In this document: positions 44,156 through 53,126 of the stretch, in pieces
Position numbering within the stretch: position 1 is the first letter of the stretch
Layout of the letters: each line of letters opens with the position of its first letter
Assembly (NCBI GenBank): GCA_963772585.1
Contig: CAVYXV010000014.1
Location: 124,001-188,000, forward strand
Length of the DNA: 64,000 nt
Origin: CAVVXN01 sp963772585
GTDB taxonomy: Bacteria; Planctomycetota; PLA2; JAEUHO01
Direction of reading: 5' to 3'
Translations under genes and position numbers: made by a program
The notes under the pieces: model-generated
The model's database searches: none
What the model was told of the DNA's origin: nothing
The model's input: the letters and a program-made list of their open reading frames with translations, nothing else

Positions 44156-44433
44156 CGGTGCCCCCCGGTACCCCCGCGGCGTCGGCACGCTCGACAGACG
44201 CCCCAGACCATGAAGGCGGCCACCCCCGACAGGGAGGGGGGCGGGCCTCGGTGCGCCCAGCGCGGACCGGGCCGGCTCCCGCACGACTCCGAAGCTCAGC
44301 ACGGATTTTCGTGCCACGGGTCCCCTGCCGCCCCGTAGGGTGGCGCCCTTCCGGGCACGGTAGACGGTACCGTCCTTGCACGCGCTGCTCCGAGGCCAAC
44401 CCCTCTTGCAGGCCCTCGTCGAGCGGAGAATTC

Positions 44434-45777
44434 ATGCTCAGCAACATCCGTGGCGCCACACCGCGCCCCCTTCTCGATGCGGAGGGGCCTACGCCCTTCA
44501 ACGCCACTTCCTCCTCCCCCTTCGCCGATCTCGGGCTTTCGCCCGCGCTCGTCGAGGCGTTGCGGCGCGAGGGATACCAGACACCGACGCCCATCCAGGC
44601 AGACGCGATCCCCCCCCTGCTCGAGGGACGTGACCTGCTCGGGGTGGCCCAGACGGGCACCGGCAAGACCGCGGCCTTCGCACTCCCCATCCTCCAGGCA
44701 CTCGGCGGGACGGGGCGGCGCCCCACGCCCAACCGGCCTCGGGCACTCGTGCTCGCCCCGACCCGCGAGCTCGCCTCCCAGGTGGCCGAACGCTTCGCGG
44801 CCTACGGCCGTCAGGGTCACCTGCGCGTCGCCGTGATCTTCGGTGGCGTGGGCCAGGGGCCCCAGGTGAGCGCGCTGCGCCGCGGCGTGGACGTGCTCGT
44901 CGCAACGCCAGGCCGCCTGCTCGACCTGATGGGGCAAGGCCGTGTGAACCTCTCGCACGTCGGGTTCTTCGTGCTCGACGAGGCAGACCGCATGCTCGAC
45001 ATGGGGTTCCTGCGCGATGTTCGGCGCATCGTGGCGGCCATGCCCGAGCGCCGGCAGTCGCTGCTCTTCAGCGCCACCATGCCCTCGGACATCGTGGGGC
45101 TGGCGCAGAGTCTGCTCACGGATCCCGTACGTGTCGAGGTGACCCCGCCCAGCACCACGGTGGCCCGCGTCGCTCAGCACGTCTGCTTCGTGGACAAGCA
45201 AGCCAAGCGCGCGCTTCTCTCGGAGATCCTCTCCGATGGAACGGTCGAGCGGGCGCTGGTCTTCACGAGGACGAAACACGGCGCCGACAAGGTCTGTCGC
45301 CACTTGAAGGCCGACGGCATCCTTGCGGCGGCGCTCCACGGGAACAAGTCCCAGGGCCAGCGCGAGCGCGCGCTGGCGGCATTCCGCGAGGGAACGCTCC
45401 GCGCCCTGGTGGCGACCGACATCGCCGCGCGCGGCCTGGACGTCCCCCACATCACGCACGTGATCAACTTCGACCTGCCCAACGTCCCCGAGAGCTACGT
45501 GCACCGCATCGGGCGCACGGCACGCGCGGGCCGGGACGGCGTGGCGATCTCCTTCTGCGACGCGACGGAGCAGGGGTACTTCAGGGACATCCAGCGAGAG
45601 ATCCGCCAGGAGATCGCGGTGATGCGCGGTACGCCCCAACCCGGCCGCCCCCTCGTGCAACAACGGCGGGGAAGCGTCTCGCACCGCACGGGCCAACGCT
45701 CGGGCGGCCGGCGTGCCCGCGGCAGGCGCTCCACCGGCGGGCGCGCGGCGCGTGCCGCGAACGGCTGGGGCCGGTAG
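44434..45777 (+). CDS. rhlE: DEAD-box RNA helicase, RhlE type
   Basis: 447 residues. Q motif FADLGLSPALVEALRREGYQ with TPTPIQ, Walker A AQTGTGKT, PTRELA, DEAD box in VLDEADRMLDMGF, SAT, ATDIAARGLDV and HRIGRTARAG are all present. The basic tail of ~70 residues (RRGSVSHRTGQRSGGRRARG) fits RhlE-type proteins and binds RNA. The enzyme unwinds short RNA duplexes in ribosome assembly, decay or cold adaptation. The ATG follows GGAGA; a 338-nt upstream gap leaves room for a long regulatory leader, as in cold-induced helicases. Confidence 0.92.
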   Translation: MLSNIRGATPRPLLDAEGPTPFNATSSSPFADLGLSPALVEALRREGYQTPTPIQADAIPPLLEGRDLLGVAQTGTGKTAAFALPILQALGGTGRRPTPNRPRALVLAPTRELASQVAERFAAYGRQGHLRVAVIFGGVGQGPQVSALRRGVDVLVATPGRLLDLMGQGRVNLSHVGFFVLDEADRMLDMGFLRDVRRIVAAMPERRQSLLFSATMPSDIVGLAQSLLTDPVRVEVTPPSTTVARVAQHVCFVDKQAKRALLSEILSDGTVERALVFTRTKHGADKVCRHLKADGILAAALHGNKSQGQRERALAAFREGTLRALVATDIAARGLDVPHITHVINFDLPNVPESYVHRIGRTARAGRDGVAISFCDATEQGYFRDIQREIRQEIAVMRGTPQPGRPLVQQRRGSVSHRTGQRSGGRRARGRRSTGGRAARAANGWGR

Positions 45778-45782
45778 GGCCC

Positions 45783-45905
45783 GGCCGGGAACAAGCCTCG
45801 CACGAGGCGCTCACGTTCGCGCCCGATGCAGCCACGACGCGGAAGAGATTCCGCAGGCACAGCCCGGCTACGTCGAGCAATCCTCGACCGAGGAAGGGCC
45901 GTAGA
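45783..45905 (-). repeat. Dispersed repeat R1, diverged copy D (inverted)
   Basis: Weaker match to the reverse complement of R1: GGCCGGGAAC, a GGAAGAGATTCC block where others have GGGAGCGGATCC, and CGACCGAGGAAGGGCCGTAGACGC where others have CGAGGAGGGGCCGAAGACGG-like sequence. It sits right after the helicase stop. The rest of 45906-46191 shows no gene. Confidence 0.5.
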
Positions 45906-46191
45906 CGCCGTGACGGCCGGGGCAAGCGACGAGCGTCGTTCGCGGACGGGCCCTGCCGGCGGGGGTGGTTCGAGGCGCGCCGCGAGGCCGATCGCGTTCG
46001 AGCTGGGAATCGACGCGCGGGCGCCATGCCTTCCGCCCATCCTCTCGGAGGCGCGAGAGGGTCCTCGCCTGGTTGGCCGCCGGGGTCGGAAGGGGGGCGC
46101 TCCGGGTTCGCACCCACGGCACCCGACGCGTGCCTTGCGAAGGCCCCGTGAGGGACCGGGCGCCCACGTCAGCGCGCGCGCCCGGTGGCGA

Positions 46192-48177
46192 TCAGCGCCA
46201 CCCGATGGCGTGGCTGTACCGATAGTACGTCCCGAGGCACAGCGCGAAGAGTGCCGTGGTTGCCACGCGGCCCTCTGCCCCCGCGGCATTCCAGGAGCCA
46301 CGGGCACCCGCGGCGTCGCCGTCGGACCGCTGCGCGGAGAGCAACTTCGTCTCGAGGGCTTCGGACCACGTCGTCCACGTGTCTCCGCTCCGCTCGAAGG
46401 CCGCGAGGGTCATCCAGAGGGTGGCCATCGGGTCGTCGAGGGGATCGGGGCGAGGGGGGAGCGTCTCAGTAGCAGCGGACTCCATCTCCATGAAGTGGTG
46501 CAGGGCCGTCCCCGCGGCGCCCGTCACCGAGCGCACCGCCGCGCACAGCACGTCCTCGTCGATCGCGAGCCGCGGTGTCCGGTCGCGCTCGCGGTCCGCG
46601 GCGACGATCTGCGCGGCGGACCACAGCCCGAGCGCCATCCAGGCGGTCGTGGTGGCATCGTCCCCGTCGCTCCACCCGCTGTCGTACGTCGCCAGCGTGA
46701 AATCCAGGGCCTTCTGGGCCGAGGCACGGAAGATCGGACTGCCCGTCTGGCGCAGGGCCTCGATCATCGCGAACGTCGCGAAGGCGTGGTCTCGCAGGAA
46801 CCCGTGGTGATCACGCGGTCCGAAGCAGCCGTCGGCGTCCTGCCGGTTCTTCAGGGAGCGAAGACCGCGCGCGACGACCTTGGCGAAGTCGTGGCGGCCG
46901 CGGTTCGTGTAGCCCGCGCCGAGGAAGGCCGAGAGCGCGAGCCCCGTGACGCCGACGTCCTGGTCGCCGCCTCCCTCTTCCACCCAGCCGCCGTCGCGTC
47001 GTTGCCTCGCGGCGAGCCAGGCGAGGGCGTCGAGGAGCGGGTCGGGGTCCTCGACGAGCTCCGTCACGTCGCGGCGGGGTCGGGGGTACTCGGTCGCGAA
47101 GAACCACACGTCGGGCATGGGCTCGACCTGGGCGTCCTCCCACGGGGAACGTCGGAACGGTTCGTCGGCCGGCGACGGGTCCGCGACGTCGCGCGGGCCG
47201 GGTTCCACCGCAGGCACTTCGGCGCCGTAGAGTCCGCCCAGAACGCCCCGTGCTGCGGGGAGAGGGGGCGGATCGAGGGGCGGGTCGTCGACGGTGCCGG
47301 TGACCGTCAAGGTCGGCTCGCCGAAGCGCGCCTTCCACCAGGCCACGCAGCGGAGGAAGCCGTCGAGGTCGTCCGGGTCGAAGGCGGGCGGGTCGTCCGG
47401 GCCCCGCTCGTCGCGCTCCGGGTCCGTGGGGAGAGGAAGTCCCTCGAGCCCGATGCGGCGTGCCCCTGAGCGCAGGGCGACGTCGAGGACCTCGGTGACG
47501 AAGCCCGTGGGGACGGCCGGGCCGGTGGGGGGCACCGCGGCGATCTCGACGACGACCCAGTGCTTCGGGTGGGACGCGAAGGCGGCAGCGACCGGCGCGG
47601 CAACGACCTCCGGGCCGTCCGCGGGACCGGCCCGGAGCCGGATGCGCGCCCTGAGCGAGAAGGGCGGATTCGGCACGTCGGGAACGGGACCGGATCGGTC
47701 GCGAGGGAGCGTGAGGCCGATCGCACCCTGGCGCCCGTCCTCTCTCGCCCGGGCCGCGAGGAAGATCCGCCAGAGCTGGACACGGGGGCCGCTCGCCGTC
47801 TGCAGGATCCAGATCGGGACGACCCACGGGAGTCGGGCGTCCGCCGTGAGGAGCAGGATCTTGCGGCTGCTTCCGTCGTACTCGCGCCACGCGACCTCGG
47901 CCGTCTCCGCGACGAACGCGTCGCGGAGCCCGACGAGGGATAGGGGGCCCTTGCCCCCGCAGTGGATCCGGCCGTCCTCGTCCACATCGACGTGGATCAC
48001 GGCGGGCCCCGTAGGAAGGCGGCCCAGCGTACCGACGACGGGGAGTTCGAGGCCGGGGGGCAGGGGCCGTGCGACGCGGTCGCCGCCTCCGCAGGCGGAG
48101 AGAACGAGCAAGAGCAGGGCGAAGGACACCGCGGACCGACCGCCCAACCACGGGCGGTGGGGAGGAGAGATGCGCAT
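46192..48177 (-). CDS. Lipoprotein with ExbD-like and terpenoid-cyclase-fold domains
   Basis: 661 residues; lipobox VLSAC near residue 29. Residues ~50-145 look like the periplasmic ExbD/TolR fold (VIHVDVDEDGRIHCGGKGPLSLVGL). The C-terminal ~280 residues contain the alpha-toroid repeats of the prenyltransferase/squalene-cyclase superfamily, with QxxDGGW-like units (RQRRDGGWVEEGGGD, NRQDADGCFGPRDHHG). The cyclase DXDD acid motif is not evident, so catalysis is doubtful. A similar fold serves as a protein-binding module in other secreted proteins. TAGGCT lies upstream in a short leader. Role unknown. Confidence 0.65.
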   Translation of the reverse strand: MRISPPHRPWLGGRSAVSFALLLLVLSACGGGDRVARPLPPGLELPVVGTLGRLPTGPAVIHVDVDEDGRIHCGGKGPLSLVGLRDAFVAETAEVAWREYDGSSRKILLLTADARLPWVVPIWILQTASGPRVQLWRIFLAARAREDGRQGAIGLTLPRDRSGPVPDVPNPPFSLRARIRLRAGPADGPEVVAAPVAAAFASHPKHWVVVEIAAVPPTGPAVPTGFVTEVLDVALRSGARRIGLEGLPLPTDPERDERGPDDPPAFDPDDLDGFLRCVAWWKARFGEPTLTVTGTVDDPPLDPPPLPAARGVLGGLYGAEVPAVEPGPRDVADPSPADEPFRRSPWEDAQVEPMPDVWFFATEYPRPRRDVTELVEDPDPLLDALAWLAARQRRDGGWVEEGGGDQDVGVTGLALSAFLGAGYTNRGRHDFAKVVARGLRSLKNRQDADGCFGPRDHHGFLRDHAFATFAMIEALRQTGSPIFRASAQKALDFTLATYDSGWSDGDDATTTAWMALGLWSAAQIVAADRERDRTPRLAIDEDVLCAAVRSVTGAAGTALHHFMEMESAATETLPPRPDPLDDPMATLWMTLAAFERSGDTWTTWSEALETKLLSAQRSDGDAAGARGSWNAAGAEGRVATTALFALCLGTYYRYSHAIGWR

Positions 48178-48437
48178 GACCGCTCCCGCGGGTCGGGGAC
48201 AAGAGCCTACCGTGCGCCGGGTCCCGCCGCCAAGGGTCACGGACAAGCGAGGCGCCCCAGGCGTCTCAACTGCGAATCGGCGTGCCCCCCTCGCAGGACC
48301 CACCCTCGGCTCGGCGTCTGAAGTCGGCTCTCGGCGCGGCGGGCGAGAGCCCCGGCGTCGCGGTGTCGAGGTACGATTCCCGCGGGCTTCGCTTCCACGG
48401 ACGGCGTGGGACGGGACGCCCCATCGGAGAGGTCAGG

Positions 48438-48635
48438 TTGCACGAGCTGGAGAGACTCATCGCCGGGGGCGAGTCCGAGTTCCTCGAACTCAAGCGATCG
48501 ACGGCGCAGCTCCGGCGTGCCGGCGAGACCCTCTGTGCGTTCCTCAACGGCCTGGGCGGTCCTGTGATCCTCGGGGTTGCCCCGGATGGACGCGTCGTCG
48601 GCCAGGAGATCTCAGCGAGGTGGGCGAGACCGTAG
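48438..48635 (+). pseudogene. Truncated AlbA_2/Schlafen-type DNA-binding domain
   Basis: A fragment starting at TTG 48438 after GAGAGG: LERLIAGGESEFLELKRSTA and LCAFLNGLGGPVILGVAPDGRVVGQEIS are the first strands of the AlbA_2 (AAA_4) domain found in RecG-like regulators. Typical proteins continue for hundreds of residues; here the frame ends ~20 residues later in unrelated sequence. A remnant is more likely than a functional protein. Confidence 0.65.
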
Positions 48636-48665
48636 GTCCGGCGAAGTTGGAGGGTGGAGCAGGCG

Positions 48666-49571
48666 ATGGGGAAGAAGCGAGCGAAGAAGAAGGCCCGTAA
48701 GAAGACCAGGGGCAAGGGCCCCGAGAAGCCGCTCTGGACCGACCCGCTGAAGCCGTCGTCCGATCCGAGTCTCGACGATCTCCCTCCGATGCACTCCATG
48801 GAGAGGTTGCTCTCCATGACCCGCGGTCCCAGCAGGGGCCCGGACCCCGTAGCCGAGGCGCAGGATCTCATCTACGAGGCGTGGGAGTCGCCGCCGCGGC
48901 GGGCGCTGGCTCTCGCGCGGGAGGCTCTGGAGGTCTCCGAGGACTGCGCGGACGCCTACTGCCTCCTGGCGCAGAACGCGAAGTCCCTCCAAGAGGCGAC
49001 GGAGCTCTATCGCCAGGGCGTGGCGGCGGGCGAGAGGGCGCTCGGTGCCCAGGCCTTCGAAGAAGACGTCGGCCACTTCTGGGGGCTGCTCGAGACGCGG
49101 CCCTACATGCGTGCCCGCGCCGGTCTGGCGAGCGCGCTCTGGACGGCCGGCGACGAGCAGGAGGCCGTCGATCACTACCGGGACATGCTCCGCCTCAATC
49201 CGGGGGACAACCAGGGGCTTCGGTACGTGCTGCTGGGATGTCACCTGCAGATGGGAGCGTGGGACGAGGCGGAGAAGCTCTACGCCGAGTACGAGGACGA
49301 CGCCATGGCGACCTGGGCGTACTCGCGCGCGCTCCTGGACTTCCAGCGCGAGGGAGACGCGGGCGCGTCCCGCGAGGCCCTTCGCAAGGCGCGGGCGCAG
49401 AACCCGCACGTGCCGGCCTTCCTGCTGGGGAAGAAGAAGATGCCGTGCACGCTTCCGGGGCACCACGGATTCGGTGACGAGAACGAGGCGATCCTCTACG
49501 TGGCCGACCACGAGGCCGCCTGGGAGATCGTCCCCGGCGCGCTCGAGTGGCTTCGCGGGGAAACCTCATGA
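48666..49571 (+). CDS. TPR-repeat protein, ST7-like
   Basis: 301 residues. ATG 48666 is preferred to GTG 48654 because GGAG precedes it. The N-terminus is very basic (KKRAKKKARKKTRGK). The core is helical: EAQDLIYEAWESPPRRALALAREAL, RARAGLASALWTAGDEQEAVDHYRDMLRLNPGDNQG, matching bacterial ST7-type TPR proteins. The ending contains ENEAILYVADHEAAWEIVPGALEWL. No enzymatic motif. The next gene overlaps by 4 nt. A diverged relative of the core appears at 58208-58997 as a pseudogene. Confidence 0.75.
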   Translation: MGKKRAKKKARKKTRGKGPEKPLWTDPLKPSSDPSLDDLPPMHSMERLLSMTRGPSRGPDPVAEAQDLIYEAWESPPRRALALAREALEVSEDCADAYCLLAQNAKSLQEATELYRQGVAAGERALGAQAFEEDVGHFWGLLETRPYMRARAGLASALWTAGDEQEAVDHYRDMLRLNPGDNQGLRYVLLGCHLQMGAWDEAEKLYAEYEDDAMATWAYSRALLDFQREGDAGASREALRKARAQNPHVPAFLLGKKKMPCTLPGHHGFGDENEAILYVADHEAAWEIVPGALEWLRGETS

Positions 49572-49819
49572 CGAGGCATCCCTGGCCGCACGTGGCGGGC
49601 CTGGTCACCGACGACGGCGCAACGATCGACATCAACGGCGGCGGGCACGGCCCGGACATCGCGGCCATCCACATCGGGCCCGAGCAGGTCTGCATGTTCG
49701 ACTGCGGCGGGATGACCTTCGAGGCGATCATGGACCACCTGGAGAGCCTCGCCACGCGGTACCTCGAAGAGGGGGGCGTGAGCGACGAAATCAACGGGCA
49801 GGAGTGGTCCGTGGGGTAG
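49568..49819 (+). CDS. Small hypothetical protein coupled to the TPR gene
   Basis: 83 residues starting at ATG 49568, which overlaps the TPR gene's stop (ATGA). Beta-rich: HVAGLVTDDGATIDINGGGHGPDI, AAIHIGPEQVCMFDCGGMTFEAIMDHLESLA. No signal peptide or recognised family. The gene pair may be a functional unit. Last chromosomal-looking gene before the accessory region. Confidence 0.55.
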   Translation: MTRHPWPHVAGLVTDDGATIDINGGGHGPDIAAIHIGPEQVCMFDCGGMTFEAIMDHLESLATRYLEEGGVSDEINGQEWSVG

Positions 49820-49931
49820 CGCGGCGCGGCCGAAGCCGCAGAGAGTGCTCGACAGAGAGGTGGGGATGGGGAGTCGATCTCTCCCGACTGGCGAGCGCTT
49901 CGCCGGGACTGGCCGTAGGCGGTGAGCAGCC

Positions 49932-50852
49932 TCAACAGGCGCTCCTGAAGATCTTGTATCTGACCTCGAGGTAATCGCTTCCAGGCCGAAGGGCGGCGCT
50001 CGTCGGCACGTGTAGTTTCCTTTCGTGGAAACCCTGCAGTCCGTGCACGAGCATGGGACCGTCCTTCTCGCGGAGAACGGCTCGTGCGACCTCGATCCGA
50101 AGGTCCGGGCGGACGCCCAGGAGATTCCGATCAAAAGCAGTGTGGTGCAGCTTGCAGAGGGCCAGACCATTCTGCACGACCGGCGCCCCTTGAGGATGGG
50201 AGTCTGGGAGGATGTGTGCTGCGTCAAGGAGCTCTTCGTGCTTCAGGCGGCAGATGGCGCAGCATCGACGATAGGCGCGGAGCACGCGTTCGCGAAAGGC
50301 CGCCTGATGCAGGCGCCGCTTCGTCGCGACCGTGATGTACTCGCGCCGTGCGGCGGCGCTGTCATCGAAGACGGCGTCCGGCGGAAGTCGGAGGACGCTC
50401 GATTGGTCAACCTGAATCGTGACCGTGAGTTGCACCGGATCGTCGTGGACGACGAAGACCGGCCAGGACGCGACATACTGGCCCCTCACTACGCCGAAGA
50501 GGTAGATGAGGGGCACGCGGTGCGTCATAGCCAGGCGTAGCCCGACATTGTCCCGGTGCATCGGATCCGTGCCACGGTACCGGTAGTAGATCAGCCCATC
50601 CTCCCCGAGCTTGTCTTCGTACGGTGCGTCCTTCCCCTCCAAAGGAGGAGCAGTGGCGATGGTGAGGGGAATCCGGTCCAGTACCTTCGGTTTGAAGATG
50701 CCCGTGGGTCCGAGGAGGGGAACGCGCACGCCCTGGAAGTAGAACTCCCGGCTGAGCACGCGGAACGGCAGAACCTCGCCGTACTGCTGTGTCATGGCGT
50801 CCAGGAAGTCGAAGGCGGCGAGCCGGACCTTCCAGTCGTTGGACGTCGCCAC
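49932..50852 (-). CDS. HNH restriction endonuclease-like protein
   Basis: 306 residues from GTG 50852, chosen because GGGAGG lies 6-12 nt upstream and the family head RLAAFDFLDAMTQQYGEVLP follows. The C-terminal HNH domain has CAICRLKHEELLDAAHILPDSHPQG, then NGLALCKLHHTAFDRNLLG: zinc cysteines plus the catalytic His (AAHI) and the N...H pair. The N-terminal ~190 residues are probably the DNA- or modified-base-recognition part. Proteins of this kind (COG3440-like) act as modification-dependent or standalone restriction enzymes. No methylase is adjacent. It ends in GSDYLEVRYKIFRSAC, a tail echoed by the fragment at 58157-58207. Confidence 0.8.
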   Translation of the reverse strand: MATSNDWKVRLAAFDFLDAMTQQYGEVLPFRVLSREFYFQGVRVPLLGPTGIFKPKVLDRIPLTIATAPPLEGKDAPYEDKLGEDGLIYYRYRGTDPMHRDNVGLRLAMTHRVPLIYLFGVVRGQYVASWPVFVVHDDPVQLTVTIQVDQSSVLRLPPDAVFDDSAAARREYITVATKRRLHQAAFRERVLRAYRRCCAICRLKHEELLDAAHILPDSHPQGAPVVQNGLALCKLHHTAFDRNLLGVRPDLRIEVARAVLREKDGPMLVHGLQGFHERKLHVPTSAALRPGSDYLEVRYKIFRSAC

Positions 50853-51165
50853 GGTGCCTCCCGCCTCAGAACGAAGACCCTGAGGCCCAAGATGCCATGC
50901 GGTTGGCTCTTGTGGAAGCGCCAGGAGCTCGGCGCTTCCCACGGGCTTGGGACGTGCCGACCTCACTTGCCAGGAAGCGAGAGTGTTCGAGTCCGCGTGT
51001 CGAGTGGGGCGCCCCTCTGCAAGTGCCGCGAAATGCCGTACTTGCGCTCGACCCGAGCGGTCTGACACCATTCGCCCCCATGGACCAGGGGAACCCCAGA
51101 TCGAGGGCAGCAAGCAGCCTGCCCATGCCATCCGCGATGCCATCCCCACATGCCGTCACGCCCAG

Positions 51166-51613
51166 ATGCTGTTCGAGATGGTGGTGGCGCGGCTCGGGGA
51201 TCCAGGCCGTCGTGGAGATGGCGGACGGCGAGGCACGCCTCACGCTGTATCGCCGCGAGGGTCCGGACTCGGACCGCATCATCCCCTGGCCCGTGCTACG
51301 CCTCGGCCTGGGGGGCGGTTGTCCACCGTGGTCATGCTCGCCAAGCCGCCCGGAGCGTCCGACGAAGCCTCCGCCGCGGCCGGGCGCGGCGCCGAAGTTG
51401 CGCAAACTCGGCCCCGGGGAGATCGAGATCCACCACGGACCCCACCGCATCACTGTCACCTCCGGCGATGACGGCCGGTGGATGGAGACATCGGGCAGCA
51501 ACGACAAGGACGCACACGCGGGTGTCCCTGCCGCCCTAGCCGGGCTGCACGCACGTGGACCGGAGCGGTACACTCGCCCCGAGAGTACACGAGGAGTCAA
51601 TCATGTGGGCTGA
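51166..51613 (+). pseudogene. Possible decayed small gene
   Basis: Coding-like stretches alternate between two frames: MLFEMVVARLGDP (51166), MADGEARLTLYRREGPDS, TVVMLAKPPG, and KLRKLGPGEIEIHHGPHRIT to the end. At least three shifts would be needed to read one protein. It ends overlapping the start of the next gene. Either a broken gene of ~140 residues or chance; no family recognised. The rest of 50853-51165 shows no gene. Confidence 0.3.
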
Positions 51614-52181
51614 GGTTCTCGCAACTGGAACGGTTGCCGTCGCGACTCTCTGGCTGTCGAACCGCCACGCCCGAAGGATGGCGCAAGATCAACGTACGGC
51701 TGACCAAGCAACTCGCGAGGAGCAGCGCAGCCATGATCGCGAAATGATGCTCCGATCTGAGCGCCGCGCCGCGTACGAGTCTCTGCTCTCACAGATCATG
51801 GAGCCGACCTACCCGAAGATCGCCGCCACGATGAAGTCTTGGGCTGCGACCCGGTTCCCGGCGATCACCCGCGTCGGCCTCGTTGCTCCGCGCTTGACGG
51901 GTGTCGCTGCGTCGGACCTAGGCGAACTCATGACACGCATGGCCGAACGCTGCGAGGAACAGCAGCGAGAACTCAACCAAGCCGAATACGAGACGATCAA
52001 CAGCCTCAAGGGCCACATTCTGAATCTCATGCGCGCGGACCTCGGGTATGGGACTCGATGGCACGAAGATCCGGTTTCCTCACTCCAGACGATTCGTGAT
52101 AGTGCCCGCACACTCCTCGACCGCCCAGAGGCGTTTCGCGCACGCCCCATCGGTGACGAACCTGGCGCGAAGCCCATCTGA
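51603..52181 (+). CDS. Membrane-anchored coiled-coil protein of unknown function
   Basis: 192 residues from ATG 51603 after GAGGAG. One N-terminal hydrophobic helix (about residues 2-18), then a highly charged helical stretch (HARRMAQDQRTADQATREEQRS) and a helical body. No family recognised. Codon use is less GC-biased than most of the window, suggesting it belongs to the accessory region. Small proteins of this shape accompany many defence islands, but no specific partner is evident; its neighbours are the HNH gene and the HTH/SIR2 cluster. Confidence 0.6.
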   Translation: MWAEVLATGTVAVATLWLSNRHARRMAQDQRTADQATREEQRSHDREMMLRSERRAAYESLLSQIMEPTYPKIAATMKSWAATRFPAITRVGLVAPRLTGVAASDLGELMTRMAERCEEQQRELNQAEYETINSLKGHILNLMRADLGYGTRWHEDPVSSLQTIRDSARTLLDRPEAFRARPIGDEPGAKPI

Positions 52182-52624
52182 GGCTCCTGGATCGGCAATC
52201 CTGCGACCGTCCACCTGGAGACTAGAGCGTGCGGACCCGGGGGTCTCCAGGAGGCTCCGCCCGGAGATACTGAGCGAGCCAACGACATCTATTGCCTCCC
52301 CGGGCGAGCGTGCATGGTTGGGTGCGAGTCACACGACTATCTTGACACATCTCGCCTTCATGCGCGGGAATGTCGGCCCGCAGAAGTGATGCATGTTGCG
52401 CAGCGACGAGTTGACGGCGCGATAGAGTTGGCGCTCGGTCCGAGCCCCGCTGATTCTCGGGGCAGCGACCACCGAGCAGAGCCAGTGGGGTGCTTGATCA
52501 CATCACAGGACCAGAGAAGTCCCACATTGACGGAGACTCTGTACTCCAGGTCTTCGATACCCTGGGCGAAGGAAACCCGGGCCCACCAGGTCCTCATAGC
52601 CACGACACCACGCCCCCAGACCCC
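52182..52624. other. Non-coding stretch between accessory genes
   Basis: No gene, repeat copy or RNA recognised. Base composition is lower in GC than the chromosomal genes to the left. The convergent layout of the neighbours predicts transcription ends here. Confidence 0.45.
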
Positions 52625-53062
52625 CTACCCGGCCAACAACTCCAGCCTCCGCAACGCCTCCCGCTTCCCGATCCCGCGTACCGACGCCCACGCCGCCAGC
52701 GTCTTGGGCTGCGGCTTCGACTTCCCGGACTCCCAGTGGTAGATGGTGAGCATCGAGACGCCGACGAGCCGTCCGTAGTCCTTGGCCGAGAGCCCGAGGC
52801 GCTTGCGGTCGGCAGCGACCCACTTCGGGCTGAAGCGGACTCCCTCGGCGGCCTCAGCCTTTGGGGCCTTCGCGAGGCGTTTGCCCTCCTGCTTCGTGAG
52901 GAAGGACTGGTTCCGCTTGAGGTCGGCGACCTGGCGTCGGAGTGCGGCGATGGTCCGGCGTTGCTCCGAGACGACCTTGCGCAGCGGGCCGACCTGCTGG
53001 CGGATCTCCTTGCGGGCGAGACGGGTGACTTCGGTCTTGAGGACGGCGGCGATGTTGGGCAT
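52625..53062 (-). CDS. XRE-family helix-turn-helix regulator with N-terminal coiled coil
   Basis: 145 residues. Residues ~1-65 are charged and helical with a heptad-like pattern (LRKVVSEQRRTIAALRRQVADLKRN). The C-terminal ~60 residues hold the helix-turn-helix: RKRLGLSAKDYGRLVGVSMLTIYHWESGKSKP. ATG after AGGAG. It is 64 bp downstream of the SIR2-PIN gene on the same strand and may be co-transcribed, in which case it is a candidate regulator of that operon. Confidence 0.78.
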   Translation of the reverse strand: MPNIAAVLKTEVTRLARKEIRQQVGPLRKVVSEQRRTIAALRRQVADLKRNQSFLTKQEGKRLAKAPKAEAAEGVRFSPKWVAADRKRLGLSAKDYGRLVGVSMLTIYHWESGKSKPQPKTLAAWASVRGIGKREALRRLELLAG

Positions 53063-53126
53063 GGGGGCTCCTGGTACGGCTACTGCAGTTCATTGTCGGC
53101 GTCGCTGGACGCGAGCCCAGGTCGGC

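Noticed and set aside
49932..51149. Longer 405-residue version of the HNH protein
   Set aside because: The extra 99 residues are Ser/Arg/Gly-rich without family resemblance; GTG 50852 has a strong ribosome site and matches the usual N-terminus.
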